Shown here in pieces: positions 56,400 through 64,000 of a stretch of 64,000 bases of DNA (its first letter is position 1; every line of letters begins with the position of its first letter). A program made the position numbers and the translations under genes. The DNA is from Phascolarctos cinereus (lineage: Eukaryota; Chordata; Mammalia; Diprotodontia; Phascolarctidae): contig NW_018343982.1 in NCBI RefSeq assembly GCF_002099425.1, positions 5,553,501-5,617,500 of the forward strand. Reading direction: 5' to 3'. The notes under the pieces are model-generated. The model was not told the DNA's origin. It was given only the letters and a program-made list of their open reading frames with translations, and did not search any database.

Positions 56400-57060
56400 T
56401 TTAAATATGCTCACTTTGAGCTTTGATTTCAGGATGCCAGTAAGTCTTTTCTATTAATAGCTTTAGTGTAGTGTAGATATGTCTTGTCTGGAAGAGACCA
56501 AAGCATTATTATCACCTTCATCCATTGATTAATTTGACCTACACATTCAAGTTCAAAGCCTTCCATCTCTGTCTTTCTTTGGTTTATGTTAATTTATACT
56601 TATCAAGTTCAAATGACACTTAAAATGGGGAGTTGGAGGAGCTGTTTAGTTATGTTTTGATTGGAGCCATGTAGCTCAATGTCATCCATGTACTTGAAGT
56701 GATTGGTAAAATGATTTGGTTTTATTCATGCTTTAATTTGAAAGCCACACTTATTTTCAGGAGAGACAGTCATAGATTTCAGGTTAGCAGAAGTATGATG
56801 GGTTTGAACTGTTTCCTTGGAAAATGCTGTTTTATATCAATTATTCTTGACATTACTGTGTTGTCATGTTTCAAGTAGAGAATAGCTTTTATGTAGACTT
56901 CTGATACTTCAGCTTTCTTACTATATTTACACATGGTTCTATTTTCTATAGATGCAGTATACAAATAAGCCACCAAAATTATAAAATTGAGTGAAAGACT
57001 TTTGAATAATTAATAAAGGCCCTGTACTTTCAGGTATCATGTTCAATAATTATCAAGTCA
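56400..57060 (-). mobile_element. LINE reverse-transcriptase relic resembling R4/Dong group
   Basis: On the minus strand, 56660-56740 encodes CGFQIKA, a stop, then IKPNHFTNHFKYMDDIELHG. This is an RT palm with a YMDD catalytic box preceded by the usual 'G...K....I.HLLYMDD.KLYG' context. Downstream, in shifting frames, FELDKYKLT and FGLFQTRHIYTTLK correspond to the 'FGLDKC' and 'YKYLG..Q...I.H...K' segments of R4/Dong-like LINEs. Upstream, DIKQHFPRKQFKPIILLL fits the 'FQGDSLSPLLF' box. It is heavily decayed, with several stops and frame changes. L1, L2 and RTE use (F/Y)ADD here, so this is a fourth LINE type in the window. Confidence 0.6.
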
Positions 57061-57184
57061 GTAATAAATTGCTATATATGCCTCAAGGAATTTTTAGCAC
57101 TATATGGTATATATTGCTTTCCATAAAGTACATTGGTATGTAATTAACTCATATTTTGGAGAGATTACTGGTAATGTCTTCATT

Positions 57185-57258
57185 TGAGATGAGAACTTAT
57201 AGCTAATATATAACCTAATTTGAGATGAGAATTTATAGCCAATATATAACCAATATAT
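57185..57258. repeat. Tandem duplication of a ~36-bp unit
   Basis: 'tttgagatgagaacttatag' with 'ctaatatataacc' is repeated immediately as 'tttgagatgagaatttatag' with 'ccaatatataacc', followed by a further partial 'aatatataa'. Confidence 0.9.
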
Positions 57259-57510
57259 AATAGAACTAATGAGAAGCTTCAAAAAACAATAGGTGTCATC
57301 AAGGAAATGTATGATAGGAAGAGAAGAATTGGTCATGTAGTAGGGGTAAGGGGTGACAGATAAACAACAGGGCTGCATCAAAGGTCTCCTCAAAATATTA
57401 GGAAAAAGCAAGAAAGACCTACTGTCAAATGAACTCTCTGGTAACCTTAGTGGGGGACATGGACAAGAGTAACACAAGTTAGTCAGGTATAGATGGATTT
57501 CAATGTATAT
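57230..57510 (+). mobile_element. LINE ORF2 C-terminal relic, second non-L1 type
   Basis: The plus strand encodes MYDRKRRIGHVVGVRGDR, a stop, then TTGLHQRSPQNIRKKQERP. This resembles the common LINE C-terminal pattern 'RWAGHV.RA.DDRWT.R...W.PR..KRKRGRPPTRW'. It differs from the RTE at 7.3 kb (GHIMRRQDSLEK) and from the LFYGEL-type relics. It lies next to, but in opposite orientation to, the YMDD relic, so the two are separate insertions. Clade uncertain. Confidence 0.45.
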
Positions 57511-58010
57511 CATTGGATGCAGTTTCCAAATCACTGTGTTCACAGATCCTTTTCAGCATTATTATTATCGATGCTCAGACTCATTGGAATACAGAGATTC
57601 CTATGAATTCTTATATTTGCCCATATTTGAGATCCTTATATGTATTGAAGGAGCCACATGTCAGCCTTCATAAAGAGCTGTACTGAATGTTTCTGCAGGT
57701 CACCTATACAATTGAGCTGTGCCATTACATCACACCTTGAAAATTAAGGTGATAAAGACAGCTTAATTAAAAGTGCTAAATACCATTAGTTTCTAATGGC
57801 TTGATTTGGGCCAGTTAATAGAGCATTTTTTTCTTGACTCCTAAATGACTGATGTCAATATACTTTAAAAATCTAATGATGTAAATGATAGCTTAACTTC
57901 CAAATTAAAGTAATCAAACTTACATACCAATTACATCAGTTACATACAGTAACTTAAAAGCTACTAAAGCTTAAAAGTGTACTAAGACTTTTGGCATAGT
58001 CTGTATTTGT
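57510..58010. other. Intronic sequence, nothing recognised
   Basis: No repeat or exon is assigned. Confidence 0.4.
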
Positions 58011-58014
58011 CAAC

Positions 58015-58350
58015 TGGTTGGTTGGTGGTTGTTCTCAAAGAGGACCAAAATGACATCACTATGTTGGGGTCAAGGTATACAATGTATTTTCACTGTGGCT
58101 TGATCAGACCAATGTGAACTTGGAAGGTTCTACCGCAGCTCAGGCACAAATCGTCTGCCTGAACGTTTGTAGTGGAGATCTCTCTAAATTTGTGCATCTC
58201 ACGTTTCTTTTGAGCTACTGCCATTCTGCTTTGCTCTTGAGCACAGCACCTTCTTTGATTCAGGCATGTCATGCTGGGAAGTCCTGTGCCAGTGTCTCCC
58301 TTGCCTCACAATTGATTCCAAAATCCTTGACAGTGTTCTTGTATGGAACT
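58015..58350 (-). mobile_element. LINE relic of unresolved clade, ORF2 C-terminus and 3' end (copy 2)
   Basis: It is homologous to 25884-26340 in the same orientation. Shared blocks on the plus strand include CAGGCACAAAT, 'attctgctttgct', 'gtcctgtgccagtgtc' and 'acaattgattccaaa'. The minus-strand frame 58090-58272 encodes EQSRMAVAQKKRE and then CLSCGRTFQVHIGLI. The latter is a CxxC...H-type zinc-finger-like end (pattern 'C..CGR.F..RIGLISH') known from the C-termini of several LINE ORF2 proteins. The 3' tail begins 'ggttgttctcaaagaggacc' on the plus strand. Confidence 0.7.
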
Positions 58351-58479
58351 ACATTGTCATTAGTTACTGCTGATAATTTCCCTGTCTTAGAGACCAAGAG
58401 TTAGTAGAAAAGAAAATCAGTAATTCTACTAAAAGGCAGGGATGCTAACTATAAAGTCATTTTGAAAAGTAAGAGAATA

Positions 58480-58640
58480 ATAATTAATAATAATAATAGC
58501 TTATATGTGTATATGTCATTTGATCCTCTCAACAACCCTGTGAGGTGCTGTAAGTAGCATTATATAATATTCCAGATGACACTAAGGCCCGCAGAGGGTT
58601 AAATGACTTATTTAGGGGAACACTAGTAGTATATATAACT
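58480..58640 (-). mobile_element. MIR SINE
   Basis: 'aataataatagcttatatgt', 'tcctctcaacaaccctgtga' and 'gcagagggttaaatgactta', the reverse complement of the MIR 3' part and core. Confidence 0.75.
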
Positions 58641-59149
58641 ATCTAATGGATTATACCAGGTTTTTGAGGGCTTGTCAATGGAAAGAGAGCTCATACCAAC
58701 AAATCATGGATCCTTTGGTGGTATTAAAAACACAGCAAAACAACAGCACATGATTCCAATTTGAAATGTATCCTGTTGAAAGTCATGGTGTACAGCTATG
58801 TAAAAGGGTCTCTAATAGGCTAATAACTTGCCTTATAGAGTGAGCTTTTTATTTTAAAATTTTATTTTAAAACAGCCATCACCAACAAAAACATTCAAAT
58901 AAACAGAAAAATATAATCATATATAATACCATAAGCTACTAATAATTTAAAATTGGTTTTCAAAATATAAATTTTGATTTTAACAAAGTAACAATAGCAT
59001 CCTGTTTGTTTACCTTTCTATTTTTTTTGAACTTTTGCTTTTATGATGGCTTGTTGTTTGTTTTCACAGAGGGAGAGGAATCTTGGTGACCTTTTACTTA
59101 GTAATTATGAGTAATAATACTTGGTTATAGTTATTTGATAAAGCTGCAG
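58641..59149. other. Intronic sequence, nothing recognised
   Basis: AT-rich with A-runs around 58850-58920. No family assigned. Confidence 0.4.
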
Positions 59150-59315
59150 GAGAATTCAGAAATCACCTGGTCGACTCACTGTTTTTACAGATGAGCAAAC
59201 AAAAGCCCAACAAAGTGAAGTACTTACCCCAAATCATGTGGCTAATTAGGGGGGTTTGAACAGAGACCTAAATCCCAATCTAGTATTCTATCCACTATAT
59301 TATGTTGCCTCGTTT
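59150..59315 (-). mobile_element. MIR3 SINE
   Basis: 'agaaatcacctggtcgactc', 'ttttacagatgagcaaacaa', 'tactta ccccaaatc'-type segment, ending 'ctatccactatattatgttg'. Confidence 0.7.
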
Positions 59316-59384
59316 GATTATACAGTACTCTGGACACATATTTAAATTTGTATTATATTTAATTGTGTGCATATTTTATTCTAT

Positions 59385-59495
59385 GTAGTAGGATATGAAC
59401 TCCTTGAAGCTGGGACTGCATCTTGTTTATATTTGTGTAGCTCCTAGTGCTTAGCAAAGTGACTTGTACATTGTGGATGCTCAGTAAATATTTGC
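59385..59495 (+). mobile_element. L2 LINE 3' terminus
   Basis: 'gaactccttgaagctgggac', 'tagtgcttagcaaagtgact' and 'gctcagtaaatatttgca'. Confidence 0.75.
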
Positions 59496-59564
59496 ATCCT
59501 ATTTGGATGGGAGGGAGGGAAGAATGGTTCAACTTGTATGTTTGGTTGTTGTATGCAAACCTCA

Positions 59565-60210
59565 GAGTACTAGAACATTTAGCCCTTTTGCATTTAAAGC
59601 CCTTTAGGCCTGATTCCAATCTATCTTTCCAGACTGATTACACATTACTCCCTTCCCCCTTGTGTACTCTGTGTTCCAGGCAAATTGGACTACTTGCTCT
59701 TCCAAAGTGCAATATCCCTTCTGTATAGTTGGAAGAATGCTGATTTTGTTGTTGAAGGACCTGTCAAATTCTGCTTCTCTCATTTACCACCTGTGTGATC
59801 CTAAGCAAGTCATTTAACTGTTCTTGGCCTCAGCTTCCTCATCTGTAAAATGATAGAGCTGGATTAGCTGGTTTCTGAGGTGCTATGACTTTACTTCCAG
59901 GCCTTTGCACAAGTGGTCCCCCATTGCTGGAATACTGCCCTTTTCTCTTCTTCATGTTTTTCTTCTTCCTCCTCTTCTTCCTCCTAGCTCTCTTCAAGGC
60001 TCATCTTGAGGGCCACTGATTACAAGAGATCTTTCCTGATGCCCCTAGTTGTTCATGTCCTGCAAAACCCCAGTTTATATTTATCTTGGCTATATTTGTC
60101 TGCATGTATTTTGTTTCCCCCTGAAAAATGTAAGACACTTGAGCATGGGGACAATGTGGTTTTGTCTTTTCTGTACGTTGTAGGTGTTACTTAAATGAAG
60201 AAAAATGGGA
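59565..60210 (+). mobile_element. L2 LINE 3' part, split by MIR3
   Basis: The left part is 'aaagccctttaggcctgatt' and 'aatctatctttccagactga'. After the MIR3 (59722-59892) it resumes with 'ccaggcctttgcacaagtgg', 'attgctggaatactgccctt' and 'tgtaagacacttgagcatgg', ending near 60205. Confidence 0.82.
59722..59892 (+). mobile_element. MIR3 SINE nested in L2
   Basis: 'gttggaagaatgctgatttt', 'tgtgtgatcctaagcaagtc', 'ttcctcatctgtaaaatgat', 'ggattagctggtttctgagg'. It sits between two contiguous L2 blocks, so it inserted after the L2. Confidence 0.82.
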
Positions 60211-60654
60211 ATTGATATTTTTATTGCACATAGGCTTAAATTGAGAGGGCACTTTCCCCCAAATTCAACCCCACTGATTGTTGTTCCGCCATTATAGTTT
60301 CATTCCTTTGAGTTGGGAAGGATTTTTATTTTCAAGAGATGTGAATCTTTAAAAGCAAATCCTTCCCTAGAAGGTTAGCATTGAGCCCCATTATTTTATA
60401 TTTGAATTATCTGGCTCGTAACTTAGCAGAAATTAGTTGCCAACCAGCCGAAAAGCAAAAGTATGACTTAGGGACAGACTGTGATTAGGAGCGGGGCATT
60501 AATAGGAAAAATAATAGATGCCAAGAACAAACCCTGCCTAATTCACAATTTGGGGTAAGGGATAGTCCTTGGAAGGGTGTTGGCTTAAGGTTAAAAGGAG
60601 CCATAATCTGTAAGATTTCTTGGAAAACCCAGGCCCTATCCTGGTATTTGTAGC
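60211..60654. other. Intronic sequence, nothing recognised
   Basis: No repeat or exon is assigned. Composition is slightly richer in GC than its surroundings. Confidence 0.4.
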
Positions 60655-60895
60655 ATATATGGAGGAAAAGAACATTACAGTTGAGTCTAACTGTCTGGTT
60701 TCAAATCTTGGTTCTGCCAGAGGCTCCCTGTGTTACTTTGGAAGTCCCTTTTTCTCTCTGAGCTTCAGTTTTTTTCATCTCTAAAATGAGAATCATAATA
60801 CTTGCACTACTTGCCTCATAAGGCATTGGGTGGGGGAGGAAGCATTTTGTAAACTTAAAATGCTATAGAAACAGGAGCTATTATTATGCTCTATC
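60655..60895 (+). mobile_element. MIR SINE, near full length
   Basis: 'gttgagtctaactgtctggt', 'caaatcttggttctgccaga', 'tctctctgagcttcagtttt', 'taaaatgagaatcataatac', ending 'aacaggagctattatta'. Confidence 0.82.
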
Positions 60896-61224
60896 AGAAA
60901 GAGGACTTTGTAGTAAAGGATAAATCTTTAAGAACTTTAGAAATGTGATATATGTATACAGTTATTCCTTCCATATCTCAGAAGCTAAGGGTGTGGTGCC
61001 CCTGCAATCTAGAAAAATTCATGTAAAATTTTTTGGCCCTCATTTCATACCTAGAAAAGAAGTTTGATTTTTTTTAAATGGGGTGTTTATAGTACTTTAT
61101 TATAAAATTTGGGTTAAATATTTGGTCATAGGTTCTGTGTCATCTGCTGTCATCTGTGGCTTATGCAAAACTCCCCCAAACTTCCCATTTAATTTCTTAT
61201 GCTGACCTGATGGGAAAAGTGGGG

Positions 61225-61345
61225 GTGTGGAAGAAGTAACTATTATACACAAATATATACAAGCTAACAACTCTGTGAGATAGGCAGGTATTGTTAGGCT
61301 CATTTTGCAGGTAGGGAAACTGAGGATCAGAGAGGTTGTGGTTTG
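61225..61345 (-). mobile_element. MIR SINE, 3' half
   Basis: 'agctaacaactctgtgagat', 'aggcaggtattgttaggctc' and 'gggaaactgaggatcagaga', the reverse complement. Confidence 0.75.
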
Positions 61346-61349
61346 CTAC

Positions 61350-61440
61350 ACCTGCACGTGGTTCAATTGGAAGAACATTAGATTTGGAGTAAGAGAACCT
61401 GAGTTCAAATTCTGCCTCTGGCACTTAATAATTATAATCT
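61350..61440 (+). mobile_element. MIR SINE, 5' half
   Basis: 'aacattagatttggagtaag', 'agaacctgagttcaaattct', 'gcctctggcacttaataatt'. It lies in opposite orientation to the MIR half on its left. Confidence 0.7.
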
Positions 61441-62268
61441 GCAATAAATTCTTGAAAAGAGTGATGCTACTTATCTCTAAAGTTAAAATAGAAAGGAAAA
61501 AGTAATGTTCATTTGTGCCAAGTCAGGTATACAAAGACTTTTTTTTTAGTGGAGAATCTGATCTGCTTTTTCTGATTTTTGAAGTCAGGATCACAAGAGA
61601 CTGGTTAGATTTATTTATAAACAGAAGGAAGAGAAAAGAGACACATTAGTTGACATTAACTACCAGTCTTCTAATTGTTCTGATTAGTCTTTAGGGCTAA
61701 TTTAGTAGTCTTGCATTATACTCTTAAATATGGCCCTCCCAAAAAAAAGTGATATAGAAAATTGACATTTTAATCTTCAAAAAGTTGTATTAGCTTTAAG
61801 AATGAAAAGCTGGCACAGCTTGAGGGAAGGGGGTGGTGGCTGTTTAAATGGACCTGAAATAGGGGTGGTAATGTCAAAACTTTAAACTAAGTGATGTCCC
61901 AGATGATTGACTGAACTTTTGATTCACTTATTTGAAAGCCTTGGAAATCAAAGATACAGCTGGCATGTGGAAAGCTTATAGGAAGAATAGTAAAGTTAAT
62001 ATGTTTTTAAAACCTGCCAGTTACTTAGCTCAGTTTCTCCATTACCCTTAATTATAGAAATATAGTCTGTGGTGCCTCTTAAACATTACTTTGCTTAAAA
62101 ACAAGCATAGTTGGGGTTGTCTTAAGTGCTGAGGAGTCTTGAGTAGAATTGACCAAAGGAATAAAAAGTCTCATATGGTAAGGTTGGGTTTTTTGTTATT
62201 GTTGTTGTTTGATCAGAGATTCAAAGTCCTTAATGAAACAGTTTATCACTTTGAAGAATTTATAGGTC
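61440..62268. other. Intronic sequence, nothing recognised
   Basis: AT-rich, with a short (GTT)n at about 62195-62210. No exon or repeat family is recognised. Confidence 0.4.
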
Positions 62269-62470
62269 CTCTTTCCTTTCTTCTTTCCGTCCTCTCCTTC
62301 CTGCTTTCTTCCTTCTTCCTTCCTTCCTTCCTTTTTCTTCCATTCCTTCCTTAGTTTCTCCCCTTTTTTCTTTCTTCCATTCCTCCCTCCCTTCCTTCTT
62401 TCCTTCCTCTCTCCCTCCCCTCCATTTCTCTCAACTCTGTTCCTTTCCCTCTTTCTTTCCCTCCCTCCCA
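62269..62470 (-). repeat. Polypyrimidine (CTTC/CCTT)n tract
   Basis: About 200 bp almost entirely of C and T on the plus strand, the strand-mirror of the polypurine tract at 38.8 kb. The 91-codon Lys/Glu/Arg-rich minus frame here is an artefact. Confidence 0.95.
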
Positions 62471-62514
62471 AATATAGCCCAGAAAGTTTAAATGAAATAG
62501 ATTGTGTTAAGGAA

Positions 62515-62625
62515 TTTGAATCAACTCAAGTCAGATGGCCTAGTTTCTAACCTTCTACTAGCTATGCAACCTTTGCCAAGTCTTTCTATCTCTCTGAGCC
62601 TGTTTCCTCATCTGTACAGTCAGTA
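62515..62625 (+). mobile_element. MIR SINE fragment
   Basis: 'cttctactagctatgcaacc', 'tttgccaagtctttctatct' and 'tgtttcctcatctgtacagt'. Confidence 0.65.
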
Positions 62626-62704
62626 TAGTACAAGCCTAAAGCCAAGAATGTGGTAAATTTTTTTGTTTTTCTTTCATTTACCCAAACAGAAAAGACATAA
62701 ACTG

Positions 62705-62900
62705 TTAAGTCTGGAAGGAATGTTAAGAGACCATCTAGTCTATCTCCCTCTCATTTTATAGATTAGTAGATGGATATTTAGTGAAGTTATGAGACTTACT
62801 TGTCTATGAGCCTTTACCAGATGGTGGTAAAACTAAGACTAGAATCTAGGCACCCAGATTCCTAATCCACTGTTCATTTCACTTTATTAAACTGCCTTTG
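62705..62900 (-). mobile_element. MIR3 SINE
   Basis: 'taagtctggaaggaatgtta', 'agagaccatctagtctatct', 'ggtggtaaaactaagactag', ending 'cactgttcatttcactttat'. Confidence 0.75.
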
Positions 62901-64000
62901 CTAAAAACCACATTGCTGATTCCATGGGATTATTGTGAGAAATAAATAAAATAATGTATGTAAAAACCTGCATTGTATTGTAAGGTACAATGTAAATGTA
63001 AGGGGGTTGTTACCTAAGCTTTTTTTTAAACTACATTTTTATTGATATCTTTTTACATATGTTATATATCTTTTTTACATACTTTTTAACTTGGATTTTA
63101 TAATTTCATAGTACTTAATTGACTTCTAATTAAAAACTTGATATTTACCTTGGACAGTAAATTTTATTAACATTTAAGGGTGAACTAAACAGCCCATTAT
63201 GCACCTTTCTTAATATAATGAGATAGTGATACTAAAAATAAAGCATATATTATAAAATCATGCTAACCACTGTGAAATCTTTTGGCTGAGATATGCATTC
63301 CAGTATATTGACTGTAGTAGCATGTATATATTCTGATGAAAGTGAAGTTCTTGAATTGTGCAAAATATTTTTATCATTCATCTAGCATATAGCTTTAAAT
63401 TCAAATTGCAATTCCAAGGTTTGTAGATGGGATGGCATTCCCCCAAAGTTTCTGCTTCAGTGAGCCTAATGTTTTTATGAAACATTATCTGAAGAACTTT
63501 CTAGTGTTCTGCAGGTATACCTAACATTTTGTGGCAATGTATATATTAAATGCAAGGGCTACTTGCTGGGTTTCTCCTTTAATGATATTTTAATCTTCGG
63601 GTGATATATGTTTTTTTGTAGTCAATTGATTACTTCTCTGGCCAGTTTTCAGCATGAACAGTATTTCTGTGAAAGTCAGAGCAAATTGTAAGTAAAACCT
63701 AGAAACAAGAAATGGGCAAGTCTTGACTTCACTCTGTTTCTTGGGAATTGGGAATATTTATAGGGTAGTAATCCAGCCTTCTTTGGGTTTGTTTAGTTGT
63801 AGCTTACAGTGGTCAGATATACTGTGTTTTGAAAGTTTGGGAAAGTCTTTGCTGATTACTTGAAGAGAAATTCTTTTCCCTACAAATTTCAAAGTCTTGG
63901 GATAAAAAGTAGCAAATTCACCTTTGTGTTATTGCAAATATTATGTTGTACTGACCAAGTATTAAAAGAATAAAATGGAAAAGTGGGCAAGTAGAACTGG
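62901..64000. other. Intronic sequence; one weak exon candidate
   Basis: A T-rich segment at 63015-63095 ('cattt ttattgatatctt'-like) may be a LINE 3' scrap. Otherwise nothing is recognised apart from the candidate exon at 63622-63687. Confidence 0.35.
63622..63687 (+). other. Weak candidate internal exon
   Basis: 66 bp between TTTTTTTGTAG (ending 63621) and a consensus GTAAGT donor (63688-63693). One frame is open throughout (QLITSLASFQHEQYFCESQ and on). A second acceptor-like TTTTCAG ending at about 63651 would leave an exon starting CATGAACAG, with an in-frame ATG. I recognise no protein. The acceptor's pyrimidine tract is only moderate. Confidence 0.2.

Noticed and set aside
57100-57543. 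147-codon minus frame
   Set aside because: It is antisense to a LINE C-terminal relic and crosses the 36-bp tandem duplication.
1-64000. CRISPR arrays, bacterial operons, phage or plasmid features
   Set aside because: The sequence is clearly vertebrate (SINE/LINE landscape, CpG island, splice signals); no regular spacer-repeat array is present.

Overview
This window reads as non-coding euchromatin from a marsupial genome, and more likely an Australian marsupial than an opossum, although I do not assign a species. The evidence is the repeat content. There are many copies of the marsupial tRNA-type CORE-SINE whose sense strand opens GGGGCAGCTAGGTGG (WSINE1/WALLSI/MAR1 group), many with still-readable target-site duplications. 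There are also marsupial-type L1 3' ends, an RTE (BovB-like) LINE, abundant L2 and MIR/MIR3, and AT-rich, CpG-poor DNA with a single CpG island. No protein-coding gene can be read with confidence. The long open frames either lie in the GC-rich island, cross microsatellites, or belong to decayed LINEs.

Layout. 1-11.5 kb: L1, L2, MIR and SINE relics, an RTE LINE in antisense (about 7.2-8.9 kb) and a small hAT element with both ends visible (10.40-10.63 kb). 11.5-14.5 kb: the only regulatory landmark. A CpG island (about 13.15-14.45 kb) holds GC boxes and two good plus-strand splice donors (13974/13975 and 14189/14190). This is best read as the promoter and untranslated first exon(s) of a plus-strand gene that I cannot name. 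Upstream lie two weaker candidate exons, one carrying a (GCT)10 tract. 14.5-64 kb: probably the first intron of that gene. It is repeat-rich, with nested insertions at 15.2, 18.2-18.7, 23.5-24.35, 40.2-42.7, 48.0-48.9, 52.4-54.0 and 59.6-60.2 kb. One weak candidate exon sits near the right edge (63622-63687).

The most interesting signal is a set of less familiar retroelement relics. Two diverged copies (25.9-26.3 and 58.0-58.35 kb, minus strand) carry the C-terminal end of a LINE protein that is neither L1, L2 nor the BovB-like RTE. A separate, apparently non-coding ~250-bp repeat (23.6 and 42.7 kb) ends in nearly the same ~35-bp 3' tail. That is the usual mark of a SINE that borrows a LINE's replication machinery. 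The same relation is visible between the long CORE-SINEs and the RTE element. A third unusual relic (56.4-57.06 kb, minus) is a reverse-transcriptase core with a YMDD box resembling the R4/Dong group.
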